This document shows positions 1 through 8,396 of a stretch of DNA of 64,000 nucleotides, piece after piece. The notes beneath the pieces are model-generated. The model made no database searches. It saw nothing but the letters and a program-made list of their open reading frames with translations, and was not told the DNA's origin. The stretch comes from Winogradskyella costae (GTDB taxonomy: Bacteria; Bacteroidota; Bacteroidia; Flavobacteriales; Flavobacteriaceae). The DNA is taken from positions 1-64,000 of the forward strand of contig NZ_JABFDK010000002.1 of NCBI RefSeq assembly GCF_013403865.1, read 5' to 3'. A program made the translations under genes and the position numbers. Each line of letters starts with the position of its first letter. Positions within the stretch are counted from its first letter, which is position 1.

Positions 1-59
1 GTAATCAATCCAAAGTTGTTAGTTTGATGTTTAAATTTTAGAAAAATGTTGATTTGGAA

Positions 60-205
60 TCAGCTTGTAGTTAACGTTTATGTATAAGAATAGTTGCGGG
101 TTTGTATGCGAGGATTTTCCGAAGGAAAATCAGACGTTACAAACACGCAACGACCTTTGATTAAGCAACTAAACCGCAATTATTTTTATACGGTGTTGTG
201 TGTAG
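60..205 (-). repeat. Cassette-like 3' flanking repeat, copy A
   Basis: On the minus strand the stop codon of the neighbouring gene is followed by ACACAACACCGTATAAAAAT, then TTGCGGTTTAGTTGC, then a hairpin with arms GATTTTCC and GGAAAATC, and it ends near AACGTTAACTACAAGC. The part next to the gene resembles copies B (5881-5985) and C (6585-6690), which also lie 3' of small unrelated genes. I infer a cassette or mobile-unit boundary. No recombinase is visible in the window. Confidence 0.5.
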
Positions 206-667
206 TTATTTATTCATTGATTGGTCAACAAAATCAACTGCTTCTTTTACTTCTATTGTAAATACTCCACCTTTTTCGCTGTCAAATGCTTCTTTCCATT
301 GAAGATAACCATCCATAAAGTCTGGCAATTCATCAGTTGTGCTTTCCAATTCCGTCAAACTTTTTATAATAGTTTCTTTGTCAAATGGTAAGTGTCCTAT
401 TTCTTTCGAAATTCCATCTTCAATATGTTCATTTTTAATTTTTAATCCGTTAACAGCAATATGTACTATTTCTCCTCTTTTTCCATAATCCTCAACTTTC
501 AAAATTACGACTCTGGAATTTTCTTCCCCTTTTCGAGTATTATATTTCCATATTTGTCCGCTTTTCAGTTCAGATGTATTCTGATTTTCATTTTTCTTGC
601 TTTGTCCGAATAAACCAAAAAAAGAGAATAATAATATCATTGGATAAAGTTTATAAGTTTGTTTCAT
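206..667 (-). CDS. Small secreted protein of unknown function
   Basis: Function is not known. I chose the start at 667 (MKQTYKLYPMILLFSFFG), because the hydrophobic run that follows ends in FGQ and looks like a signal peptide; the frame stays open upstream to 724, but that would put a polar leader before the signal. The mature part is short, polar and rich in Glu, Lys and Asp, with SGQIWKY near its start and KEAVDF near its end, a type of orphan protein I recall from scattered bacterial genomes. The gene stands alone, with ACACAACG-type sequence on its 5' side and repeat A on its 3' side, so it looks like a single-gene cassette. Confidence 0.6.
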   Translation of the reverse strand: MKQTYKLYPMILLFSFFGLFGQSKKNENQNTSELKSGQIWKYNTRKGEENSRVVILKVEDYGKRGEIVHIAVNGLKIKNEHIEDGISKEIGHLPFDKETIIKSLTELESTTDELPDFMDGYLQWKEAFDSEKGGVFTIEVKEAVDFVDQSMNK

Positions 668-675
668 TTTGTTTT

Positions 676-711
676 GGGCGTTTCCACTAATTACACACAA
701 CGTGTTATATA
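676..711 (-). repeat. Cassette-like 5' flank
   Basis: On the minus strand this reads AACACGTTGTGTGTAATTAG followed by TGGAAACGCCC just before the chosen start codon. The AACGTT core recurs at the far end of repeat A, so the small gene has related short sequences on both sides. This is seen in the sequence; the idea that they are boundaries of a mobile unit is inference. Confidence 0.35.
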
Positions 712-809
712 AATCATAATACACCTCTTATCTCATCTTGTTTTCGGGATAACAGTCGTTTATATGTTTTATTAGGTTTTAAAATTACTTAAAATTAATT
801 AATCCCATT

Positions 810-825
810 TACGTAACGTTACGTA
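810..825. promoter_or_regulatory. Perfect 16-bp palindrome, possible operator
   Basis: TACGTAACGTTACGTA is a perfect dyad about 167 bases before the S46 peptidase start, in a gap of over 300 bases (668-991) that otherwise shows no gene. It shares the TACGT half-sites with the dyads at 7516-7535 and 49644-49661, though its spacing is different. The regulator is unknown. Confidence 0.35.
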
Positions 826-991
826 TTTTTTTTCTATAAAAAATAAACAGCATCAGTAACTTAATGGCGTTATTAAACTTATGTAGTTTAGGTCTATGGA
901 ATGTTCTAAAATAACAGTGTTTTAACATCTAAGTAGTTTTAGACTATACTTAAATTTTAGTATTTTTATAGCCATATTCAAAACAAAAAAC

Positions 992-3139
992 ATGAAGAAA
1001 ATTTCGCTTACAATTATTGCTTTTATCATTTCATTTTCGTCAGTAATGGGAGATGAAGGCATGTGGTTTTTAATGCATATAGAGCGCTTAAATCATCGCG
1101 ATATGCAAAAAATGGGATTACAATTAACTCCCGAAGAAATCTACAGTGTTAATAACCAGAGTTTAAAAGATGCTATTGTGCAATTCAATGGTGGCTGTAC
1201 AGCTAGTATTGTTTCCGATAGTGGGTTAGTATTAACAAATCACCATTGTGGTTATGATGCCATTGCAGAATTATCTACAGCAGAACAAAACCATTTAAAA
1301 AATGGTTATTGGGCAGGTTCTTTAGCCGAAGAGATGAAACCCGAAAGCTTATATGTTCGCTTTTTTGTAAGAATGGACGACGTCTCTAAACGTATGCTTG
1401 CGCAAGTCAACGATAGCATGAGCGAGAAAGAACGTGAAGTAGCCCTTAACAAAGAAATAGCTAAAATTGAGCAAGAAAATAGTGACGGTGGTAAATACAC
1501 TGTTTCTGTACGTTCGTTTTACCAAGGTAATGAGTTTTATTACTTTGTTTATGAGGATTATAAAGATGTACGTTTAGTAGGAACACCTCCTGAAAATGTG
1601 GGTAAATTTGGTGGTGACACAGATAATTGGGAATGGCCAAGACATACTGGTGATTTCTCATTATTTAGAGTTTATGCTGATACAAACGGACAACCGGCAG
1701 ATTATTCTACAAACAATGTACCGTTAAAAGCAAAATATCATTTACCAATTAATATTGATGGGGTAGAGGAAAATGACTTCGCCATGATCCTAGGATATCC
1801 TGGTCGTACTAACCGTTGGATGCCTGCACAAGGTGTAGAGCAAAATGTAAAATATGCATATCCTGCTTGGGTAGAAGGTTCAAAATTAAGCATGGATGTG
1901 ATGAAAAAATACATGGACGCAGACGACTCTGTAAATCTAATGTATGCCTCAGGTTATGCAGGTATTGCTAACTATTGGAAAAATAGAGCAGGTATGATTG
2001 AAGCCTTAACGGAGCATAAAACCGTAGAGAAAAAGAGTAAAACGGAAGCTAAGTTTAACAAGTGGGCCAATAAAAAAGCTAATAAAGCTATGTACGGAGA
2101 TGTTATCTCAAATATCAATTCATATTACAGCTTAACTAACGAGAAAGCAAAACAAACTAATTATTTATTAGGTATTTTGCGCTCTAGTAAATTTGCTGTT
2201 TTACCATATAGAATAGGATCTGCTTTTAAACAATATGTTGGTGCTACTGAAGCCGAACGTACAAATCTTTTACCAAGATTAACGGCGTTTATCGAAAATA
2301 ACTATGAGGATTATCACTTGCCTTTAGAAAAAGAAATTTTAGCTAAACAATTAGGATTGTTGGCTTCAAAATCTAATTATTCATTACCAGAATTAGTAGC
2401 AGAAATAGGTGGTAAAAATGACAATGATTTTACAGCCTATACTAATGCTATTTTTGATTTAAGCTTATTCTCTTCTAAGGAAAGAGCTTTGGCTTTTTTG
2501 CAATACCCTGATGAAGCGATATTAGAGAATGACCCTATGTTTAAATTATCGAATCAATTATTAGATAAGTATAGAGAAAGTCCGGAAGCCTTAGAGCAAC
2601 CAGAAAACGATTTTGAAGCGTCTTTTAGACTATTAGTAAAAGGCTTACGCGAATCTGGATTAAGTGCTATTCAATATCCGGATGCAAATTCTACATTAAG
2701 ATTATCTTACGGAAAGGTGAGAGCTTTACCTGCAGATAAAAGAAATGATGCTAAAGTAAATAATTATACCACATTTAAGGGTATGATTAAAAAATATAAG
2801 CCTAACGATAGTGAGTTTGATTTAGACCAAAGCATGTTAGATATCTACGAAAAGAAAGATTATGGACGTTACGCTAACAAGCGTGGCGAATTACCAGTAA
2901 ACTTCCTTACCGATAATGATATTACAGGTGGAAATTCTGGTTCTCCAGTAGTTAACGGCAAAGGAGAGTTAATTGGTTTGGCATTTGATGGTAACATTGA
3001 AGCGATGGCAGGTGACGTTATTTTCGACAAAGATTTACAACGTACCATTAACGTAGATATTAGATATGTATTGTGGTTAATTGATAAGTACTCTAATGCA
3101 AAGCATATTGTTGATGAGTTGACGATTGTTACCAAGTAA
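992..3139 (+). CDS. S46 family dipeptidyl-peptidase, DPP7-like
   Basis: A periplasmic serine exopeptidase that removes dipeptides from the N-terminus of oligopeptides, as known for the DPP7/DPP11 family. There is a signal peptide (about residues 1-20). The 715-residue length is normal for the family. The chymotrypsin-like triad is visible: His in TNHHCG (H85), Asp in PRHTGDF (D221) and Ser in GGNSGSP (S649). Eighteen residues after the serine is Gly667 (FDGN); in this family Gly there marks DPP7-like enzymes that prefer hydrophobic P1 residues, while Arg marks the acidic-specific DPP11. The gene is monocistronic with a strong terminator. Family assignment is firm; substrate preference is inferred from one residue. 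Confidence 0.93.
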   Translation: MKKISLTIIAFIISFSSVMGDEGMWFLMHIERLNHRDMQKMGLQLTPEEIYSVNNQSLKDAIVQFNGGCTASIVSDSGLVLTNHHCGYDAIAELSTAEQNHLKNGYWAGSLAEEMKPESLYVRFFVRMDDVSKRMLAQVNDSMSEKEREVALNKEIAKIEQENSDGGKYTVSVRSFYQGNEFYYFVYEDYKDVRLVGTPPENVGKFGGDTDNWEWPRHTGDFSLFRVYADTNGQPADYSTNNVPLKAKYHLPINIDGVEENDFAMILGYPGRTNRWMPAQGVEQNVKYAYPAWVEGSKLSMDVMKKYMDADDSVNLMYASGYAGIANYWKNRAGMIEALTEHKTVEKKSKTEAKFNKWANKKANKAMYGDVISNINSYYSLTNEKAKQTNYLLGILRSSKFAVLPYRIGSAFKQYVGATEAERTNLLPRLTAFIENNYEDYHLPLEKEILAKQLGLLASKSNYSLPELVAEIGGKNDNDFTAYTNAIFDLSLFSSKERALAFLQYPDEAILENDPMFKLSNQLLDKYRESPEALEQPENDFEASFRLLVKGLRESGLSAIQYPDANSTLRLSYGKVRALPADKRNDAKVNNYTTFKGMIKKYKPNDSEFDLDQSMLDIYEKKDYGRYANKRGELPVNFLTDNDITGGNSGSPVVNGKGELIGLAFDGNIEAMAGDVIFDKDLQRTINVDIRYVLWLIDKYSNAKHIVDELTIVTK

Positions 3140-3162
3140 TTATTCTTAAAACTAGTGTTACT

Positions 3163-3198
3163 AAAAAAAGCGACCTGATATTCAGGTCGCTTTTTTTT
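3163..3198 (+). terminator. Rho-independent terminator of the S46 peptidase gene
   Basis: A perfect 10-bp stem (AGCGACCTGA / TCAGGTCGCT) with a 3-base loop, preceded by an A run and followed by eight T residues, about 25 bases after the stop codon. Confidence 0.9.
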
Positions 3199-3380
3199 GC
3201 ATTATAATAAACGGTGTTGCGGTGCTTATGAGGTTTTATCGGTTTTCGTTTTGTGCGTTAAACTTGTGTTTAAACGACAATAGAAGATGCCTTAGGTTTA
3301 TTTTAGATGGTGTATGTCTCTGTGTGTTTTAAGTCCTCATATGTAGTTCCTGAAAATCGCGGCGATTAGGATATCTACGT

Positions 3381-3425
3381 GAGAGGAGCAAACAATTACT
3401 TCGTATGATTGTTTGCTCTGCTCTC
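3381..3425. other. Long stem-loop downstream of the repeat protein gene
   Basis: GAGCAAACAAT (3386-3396) pairs with ATTGTTTGCTC (3408-3418), and an outer GAGAG/CTCTC extends the stem past a two-base bulge. No T run follows on either strand. It lies just past the stop of the minus-strand secreted protein, so it may act as a mRNA 3' stem or a weak terminator. The rest of 3199-3442 shows nothing I can name. Confidence 0.5.
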
Positions 3426-3442
3426 GCTTATAGTGGTCTAAT

Positions 3443-5425
3443 TTAGTCCTTAAAAAACTTAATCGTATCGTAAGCTCCTATAGTTATGAAATAGGTACCT
3501 TTCATTAAATTGCTAACGTTAAGAGGAGTTTGATTGTTAGATTCTCCTCTCAATACTAATTTACCTGTAATGTCATAAATTGAATATTCAAATGCCTCTA
3601 AATTACCATTAACTTGAATAAAGTCTGCAGATGGGTTAGGATACACGTTAATGTTTTGAGTTGGTGCTTCAATTTGGACTAAACTTAGCGTTTCATTTCT
3701 CGCTTGAATATTATCAATGTCTAAAACGGCATCAAGAGAATCTCCTTCCCAGCTTGGTGTGTCGTTATGAAGAATTCTAAATTCTCTAACATCGTCAAAC
3801 GTACTATTGTACCCAAGACCAGAGGTTGTGATGTTGGTTACTGAATTTTCGTCAATAGGAAATACAATAGTTTGCCACCCTTGTCCTGGGATGACCGCTA
3901 TAGGATTGGTAGAACTAAATCTTCTACTGGTTGAAAAGCCTTCAAAAGCCAATCTTAAAATAATAATTGATGAGCCCGAATTCCTCACATCCATAGAAAT
4001 ATAAGTTACACCAGCAGCATTATAATCTCCTTGCCATTGTGCATTATTAAAGGTTACTAATTTAGAATCTGAGCCGTTTCCGCCATTAGATTGTACCCTT
4101 AAGAAGTTGTCATCACTTCCGTTAGGTCCATCGGTTAAAATGTTATGGTTTGGTACGGTAGAGTTGTTTCCTTTGGTCCAGTTTTCAGTGGTTGCACCTT
4201 CAAAATCATCAATAAGACTTAAAGCTATTTTAGGTTCACCTGTATCAGCTAAGCCCATATCGTCATTTCTCGCTGTAATATTGTCGATGTCCAATATGGC
4301 TTCAATAGGATCACCCTCCCAACTTGGTGCATCGTTATGAAGCATTCGAAATTCTCTAACATCGTCAAACGTACTATTGTACCCAAGACCAGAGGTAGTG
4401 ATGTTGGTTACTGAATTTTCGTCAATAGGAAATACAATAGTTTGCCACCCTTGTCCTGGGGTGACCGCTATAGGATTGGTAGAACTAAATCTTCTACTAG
4501 TTGAAAAGCCTTCGAACGCTAATCGTAAAAAAAGGGTTTCAGAACCCGAATTTCTCACATCCATAGAAATATAAGTCACGCCAGCAGTATTATAATCACC
4601 TTGCCATTGTGCATTATTGAAGGTTACTAATTTAGAATCCGAACCGTTTCCGCCATTAGATTGCACCCTTAAGAAGTTGTCATCACTTCCGTTAGGTCCG
4701 TCGGTTAAAATGTTTTGGTTTGGTACGGTGGAGTTGTTTCCTTTAGTCCAGTTTTCAGTGGTTACTCCTTCAAAATCATCTATTAGATTTAGAGCTATTT
4801 TAGGTTCACCTGTATCAGCTAAGCCCATATCGTCATTTCTCGCTGTAATATTGTCTATGTCCAATATGGCTTCAATAGGATCACCCTCCCAACTTGGTGC
4901 ATCGTTATGAAGCATTCGAAATTCTGTAACATCGTCAAACGTACTATTGTACCCAAGACCAGAGGTTGTGATGTTGGTTACTGAATTTTCGTCAATAGGA
5001 AATACAATAGTTTGCCACCCCTGTCCTGGGATCACCGCTATAGGATTGGTAGAACTAAATCTTCTACTGGTTGAAAAGCCTTCGAACGCTAATCGTAAAA
5101 AAAGGGTTTCAGAACCCGAATTTCTCACATCCATAGAAATATAAGTTACACCAGCAGCATTATAATCTCCTTGCCATTGTGCATTATTGAAGGTTACTAA
5201 TTTAGAATCTGAACCGTTTCCGCCATTAGATTGTACTCTTAAGAATTTATCGTCAGTTCCGTTAGGTCCATCGGTTAAAATGTTTTGGTTTGGTATTGTG
5301 GAGTTGTCTCCTTTAGTCCAATTTTTAGTGGTGTAATCTTCAAAATCATCCGTTTGATTAAGGGTTATTTGAGATAAAGCAAACAAGGGTAAAAGTAATA
5401 GTGTAATACATGTAAAGAATTTCAT
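3443..5425 (-). CDS. Secreted protein with three near-identical repeats and a T9SS sorting domain
   Basis: Signal peptide (about 1-19), then three tandem repeats of 190 residues starting at about residues 26, 216 and 406 with DDFE, then a C-terminal type IX sorting domain (VYPNPSADF, then SIYDITGKLV, ending FKD). Each repeat looks like a beta-sandwich of the carbohydrate-binding kind (WTKG, FLRVQSNGGNGSDSK, GVTYISMDVRN, RLAFEGFS), but I cannot name the family with certainty. The protein is probably exported and attached to the cell surface or released, possibly binding a polysaccharide. The copies are almost identical at the DNA level; copy 3 differs at SSIIILRL where the others have SETLFLRL. 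No catalytic domain is visible. It stands alone with no polysaccharide-utilisation genes nearby. Confidence 0.8.
   Translation of the reverse strand: MKFFTCITLLLLPLFALSQITLNQTDDFEDYTTKNWTKGDNSTIPNQNILTDGPNGTDDKFLRVQSNGGNGSDSKLVTFNNAQWQGDYNAAGVTYISMDVRNSGSETLFLRLAFEGFSTSRRFSSTNPIAVIPGQGWQTIVFPIDENSVTNITTSGLGYNSTFDDVTEFRMLHNDAPSWEGDPIEAILDIDNITARNDDMGLADTGEPKIALNLIDDFEGVTTENWTKGNNSTVPNQNILTDGPNGSDDNFLRVQSNGGNGSDSKLVTFNNAQWQGDYNTAGVTYISMDVRNSGSETLFLRLAFEGFSTSRRFSSTNPIAVTPGQGWQTIVFPIDENSVTNITTSGLGYNSTFDDVREFRMLHNDAPSWEGDPIEAILDIDNITARNDDMGLADTGEPKIALSLIDDFEGATTENWTKGNNSTVPNHNILTDGPNGSDDNFLRVQSNGGNGSDSKLVTFNNAQWQGDYNAAGVTYISMDVRNSGSSIIILRLAFEGFSTSRRFSSTNPIAVIPGQGWQTIVFPIDENSVTNITTSGLGYNSTFDDVREFRILHNDTPSWEGDSLDAVLDIDNIQARNETLSLVQIEAPTQNINVYPNPSADFIQVNGNLEAFEYSIYDITGKLVLRGESNNQTPLNVSNLMKGTYFITIGAYDTIKFFKD
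3660..5350 (-). repeat. Triplicated 570-bp coding repeat
   Basis: Copies start (minus strand) at about 5350, 4780 and 4210 with a period of 570 bases, an exact multiple of three. Long blocks are identical between copies, for example the stretch beginning GTACCCAAGACCAGAGG at 4380 and its counterparts 570 bases either side. This points to recent duplication or gene conversion. Confidence 0.9.
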
Positions 5426-6056
5426 TTTGCAATAAGTTTATGATTGATAGAATTGGTTGGCTCCTCCTGTGCTTGGCACTTGGCGTTGCGTGTTTCAAGC
5501 GCCTAATTTAATAAATTGAACTTAAAAAGACCCTGAGCGTCATAAACTAAACATATAAAATTCGAGATTAGTTTTGTAAATGATTGATGTTTAGGTGTTA
5601 ATTTTATAAGGCGATACTATTTTTTTTTTTTTTTGTTGCAGTCCTTTGTTGTGTATCGTATGTTTAAGTTTATAATTCCTTTTGTAGATACACCACCAGC
5701 TACTAGTGCTCAAATTATTTCTGCTCTGAGTTTTAAACTCGAATCACATATATGTCCGTATAAATTTGTCAGAATTTCTAAATCTTTAACTTTCTTATTT
5801 GATGTTTCAATTTCGTATTTGCTACGGTTTTATCAAATTATTCCGAACCTGTTAATATATGGTCTCTTTCAGGTTTAAAGCAACTAATTTAGGTGCTAAA
5901 AAACCGAATAGAAAATTCGTGAGAGGTTTTGTCAGTAAGCGAGAACTAGGAATAAATTCTATACGGTATTAGCTAATTGTTGTAATTCAGGTCATAATTT
6001 TATGGTATTTAAAAATTCCGAGACATAGCACTTCACTTTAACCATTGTTCTCTTTT
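5426..6056. other. Gene-free stretch with a poly-T tract and repeat B
   Basis: No convincing gene on either strand. The open frame at 5633-5878 has the composition of chance AT-rich DNA and no neighbour or motif to support it. A run of 15 T residues lies at 5620-5634, and cassette-like repeat B occupies the right half. It may hold remnants of a lost cassette. Confidence 0.5.
5881..5985 (-). repeat. Cassette-like 3' flanking repeat, copy B
   Basis: Shares the exact 16-mer AATAGAAAATTCGTGA (5907-5922) with copy C (6624-6639), and the following GAACTAGG...TATACGGTATTAGC aligns with the matching parts of copies A and C. It lies about 70 bases beyond the stop of the small membrane protein gene. 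Confidence 0.55.
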
Positions 6057-6353
6057 CTAATTTTGCCAAGCGGCTCCTAAAGCTAAGGCGTAAAAAGCTA
6101 ATAAGCCTGATGTAATTAATAATAATGTTGAAATACTAAGTATTATTATAGCAAAAATAGTTTTCTTGCTCTTTAAAGACAATACAGACAATATTAAAGG
6201 GATAAAAAATAGTAAAGGAAATAACAACAATGAATCTCCAGGGAAAAGTGCCCAACTCAAAGGACTATCTTGAATGATTAATTCACAAAGAAATAGCAGA
6301 ATTAATAAAGCTAGGATAGCGATGATATTTAATTTTTTACTTTTTTCTTTCAT
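6057..6353 (-). CDS. Small integral membrane protein of unknown function
   Basis: A 98-residue protein with a short basic N-terminus (MKEKSKKLN) and three hydrophobic stretches at about residues 9-27, 38-58 and 64-92, so probably three membrane helices. No family is recognised. It stands alone on the minus strand with repeat B on its 3' side, in the same arrangement as the two other cassette-like genes of this region. The plus-strand frame that overlaps it is antisense and has no independent support. Confidence 0.5.
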   Translation of the reverse strand: MKEKSKKLNIIAILALLILLFLCELIIQDSPLSWALFPGDSLLLFPLLFFIPLILSVLSLKSKKTIFAIIILSISTLLLITSGLLAFYALALGAAWQN

Positions 6354-6584
6354 AATGTCTTCTTATTTATTGTCTTTTAAATGTTCATTTTTACTCTTAC
6401 TGCTTGTTTTTCATTTCAAAAGTAAATTAAGCAAAGAAATTATCTCGCAGAGTAATAGTTCGCTCTTGCGGGAAGTTCGTTAAGAATGTTGTGAAAAATT
6501 TTTGAGCGAGCGCTTTCTAAATAGGCCTTCTTTTAATGGTCAGAGTGTGATTGGTATATGATGTAAAGTGTTTTTTTATGATTA

Positions 6585-6690
6585 GTTGCGGTGTTTATCA
6601 TGCAATTTAGCAAACACAAACCAAATAGAAAATTCGTGAAGATTTTCGCAAGTAGGCGACAACTAGCCATTAATTTTAGAGATTGTTAGC
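6585..6690 (-). repeat. Cassette-like 3' flanking repeat, copy C
   Basis: Contains the 16-mer shared with copy B, then TTTTCGCAAGTAGGCGACAA and CTAGCCATTAATTTTAGAGA. The stop codon (TTA at 6686-6688) of the SUKH-like gene lies inside its end, as the stop of the first gene lies next to copy A. The rest of 6354-6584 shows no gene. Confidence 0.55.
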
Positions 6691-7426
6691 TGCTGTATTT
6701 ATTTTTATTCAATTCTTTTAATGCTCTTTCTGCTGCTGATTTTCCATTAACCATTGCCTTTTTTGTCAACTCAATCAGTTTGTTTCTTGCGGGTTCATAT
6801 TTATGAAATTCTATTATGTTTATTGCTCTTTCCTGAATATACATATCTTCATCATCCAAAAGAGGATAGACATAAGATTCAATTTCCGCACTTTTAACTA
6901 AAGCCATAATTGAAAAAGCCAATTGTTGTCTTAATTCCTCTTTGTTTTCAGAAACTTGTTCTAATTCGGTTAGAAGTTCAGTGATTATTACTTCTCTGTT
7001 GTCCAAGTCAATTTCATTTTCTCTTTTCGGGTAATCAAAAACCTGAAAATTCAATTCATTAAAGTCGTAAGCATTTGGATTATTGTTAATCGTATTTATC
7101 AATTTAGTAATGTTCTTAAATTTAGGTTCAAGATTTACTTCGCCGTGCGATAAATGACAAACAGTTCCTTTTAATTTTCCTCCAACATATAAACACCAAT
7201 AGTTTGAGTTATGATCGGTCAGTATCGGAATCAGATTTTTGTAAATTTCAAATTGCTCAAAATATTGGAGCATACTTTCAAAATCGTCTTTTTCAATTAA
7301 CTCAAAACCATCTCGAGATTCGTAATTCAGAAGATTTTTTAAGTCATCCTTGTTGATTTCGTATTTTGAAAAATGTCTCATATTTCGTTTCCTAGATATT
7401 GCCGCTAACTCATCATATAAACCCAA
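6686..7426 (-). CDS. SMI1/KNR4 (SUKH)-like protein with a C-terminal HEAT-like region
   Basis: A cytoplasmic-looking protein without a signal peptide. Residues about 25-120 resemble the SUKH fold (SMI1/KNR4 type): a helix-rich start, then NYWCLYVGGKLKGTVCHLSH, where such proteins carry a conserved strand pair before an acidic patch. The C-terminal part (about 150-240) is helical with HEAT-like spacing (PLLDDEDMYIQERAINII, then KLIELTKKA). SUKH proteins are often immunity proteins of polymorphic toxins, but no toxin gene is adjacent. Repeat C overlaps its stop codon, so it may be a mobile immunity or orphan gene. A later start (MRHFSK, 7381) is possible. Fold assignment is by eye and uncertain. 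Confidence 0.45.
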   Translation of the reverse strand: MGLYDELAAISRKRNMRHFSKYEINKDDLKNLLNYESRDGFELIEKDDFESMLQYFEQFEIYKNLIPILTDHNSNYWCLYVGGKLKGTVCHLSHGEVNLEPKFKNITKLINTINNNPNAYDFNELNFQVFDYPKRENEIDLDNREVIITELLTELEQVSENKEELRQQLAFSIMALVKSAEIESYVYPLLDDEDMYIQERAINIIEFHKYEPARNKLIELTKKAMVNGKSAAERALKELNKNKYSS

Positions 7427-7515
7427 AAGTAACTATTGTCTCATTTTAAATTTAGGATGAGTATACTATTAAGCTTATTTAGGTCTATAAAAATAACCAA
7501 AACACACCAAATTTA

Positions 7516-7535
7516 TATACGTAAAGCCACGTATA
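7516..7535. promoter_or_regulatory. TATACGT-N6-ACGTATA dyad
   Basis: Perfect 7-bp half-sites separated by six bases, about 90 bases before the SUKH-like gene start and just past the anti-sigma operon terminator. Its inner 12 fixed bases (ATACGT, six bases, ACGTAT) occur again at 49644-49661. The binding protein is unknown. Confidence 0.35.
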
Positions 7536-7543
7536 ATTTTACA

Positions 7544-7577
7544 CAAAAAAAACCACCAAGTTTCAACAAGGTGGTTT
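7544..7577 (-). terminator. Terminator of the ECF sigma/anti-sigma operon
   Basis: On the minus strand AAACCACC pairs with GGTGGTTT and is followed by a run of T residues, shortly after the anti-sigma stop codon. Confidence 0.8.
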
Positions 7578-7600
7578 CTAAATTTTATGCGATCTCTTCT

Positions 7601-8395
7601 CTAAGACTCGGTATTTACAACACCAAGCGTGTAGAGTTGCTCCATCGTTGGAGACGCACTACCACCTTCGGGTTCTAAAGTAATACCAAAGGCCTGACTC
7701 TCGTTAACGTTGGCAATGGTAAATATTTTATTATCGTCGGTGTTAAAATCAGTGATAGTTCCTAAACTTGTTGGTGTTAATGGGTTTAAGGTTAAGGACC
7801 ATACTTGCCAAACTTTTCCTTCTGGCGCATTGGGTAAGCCTTCTGCATCTAAATAGATGGTGTTGTCGGCCTTGTTCCAATACACTTTTGCAAAGCTAGA
7901 GGCAAAATCACCTTGGCCACCAAGTGGTACAGCAATAATATCTTTATCTCTTATAACATTTAATAGATTTTTAGTGGCAGCCAAATCGGTTTTAGCGTCT
8001 TCTATTTGTGTTTCGAGATATTGATTTTCAATGTCTACAGTTTGTAATTCTTGTTCCAAATCGGTGTTCTGATTTAAGGTCCAAAATAAACCTGCAGCTA
8101 ATACAACCGAGGCTGCCCAACCTGTATAACTGATCCAATTAGTTTTTCTAGGCTGTATTTGTATCACTTTAGTTTCTTCTGCATCTAGTCTTGCCTTAAT
8201 AGATTCAAAACCATTTGCTCTTGGCGATACAGCTGCTGTTAATTTAACGACAGCTCCTTCTATGTCTAAAACTTCTTGCAACAGCTCTGGGTGCTGTTTT
8301 AAGAGTTCATAGATCTCTTCATTTTCTGTTTCAGAAAGTTTACCAGCTACGTATAGCTCTAAAATACCTGATTCTATGTATGCGTTTATATCCAT
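7601..8395 (-). CDS. Anti-sigma factor, RskA-like
   Basis: A membrane-bound anti-sigma factor expected to hold the adjacent ECF sigma factor inactive. The N-terminal 80 residues (YIESGILELYVAGKLSETEN) have the zinc-less anti-sigma helical bundle look, one membrane helix lies at about residues 87-107 (WISYTGWAASVVLAAGLFW), a coiled-coil-like stretch follows (about 112-145), and the periplasmic C-terminal domain carries the RskA signatures (YLDAEGLPNAPEGKVWQVW, then FGITLEPEGGSASPT). Its start lies one base after the stop of the sigma gene, so the two are co-transcribed. The inducing signal is not visible; a superoxide dismutase and a YceI lipoprotein lie directly upstream. Confidence 0.9.
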   Translation of the reverse strand: MDINAYIESGILELYVAGKLSETENEEIYELLKQHPELLQEVLDIEGAVVKLTAAVSPRANGFESIKARLDAEETKVIQIQPRKTNWISYTGWAASVVLAAGLFWTLNQNTDLEQELQTVDIENQYLETQIEDAKTDLAATKNLLNVIRDKDIIAVPLGGQGDFASSFAKVYWNKADNTIYLDAEGLPNAPEGKVWQVWSLTLNPLTPTSLGTITDFNTDDNKIFTIANVNESQAFGITLEPEGGSASPTMEQLYTLGVVNTES

Positions 8396-8396
8396 A

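Noticed and set aside
921..932. CATCTAA before the S46 peptidase, as a fifth ECF site
   Set aside because: There is no CAAG-type block 19-20 bases upstream.
3807..5144. Evenly spaced plus-strand open frames with period 570
   Set aside because: They are antisense reflections of the triplicated domain, not separate genes; also not a CRISPR-like array, since the units are coding.
5633..5878. Plus-strand open frame of 81 codons in the gene-free region
   Set aside because: Composition is that of AT-rich noncoding DNA, it starts inside a poly-T tract, has no motif and overlaps the edge of repeat B.
6274..6483. Plus-strand open frame of 69 codons
   Set aside because: Mostly antisense to the small membrane protein gene; the hydrophobic translation arises from that overlap.
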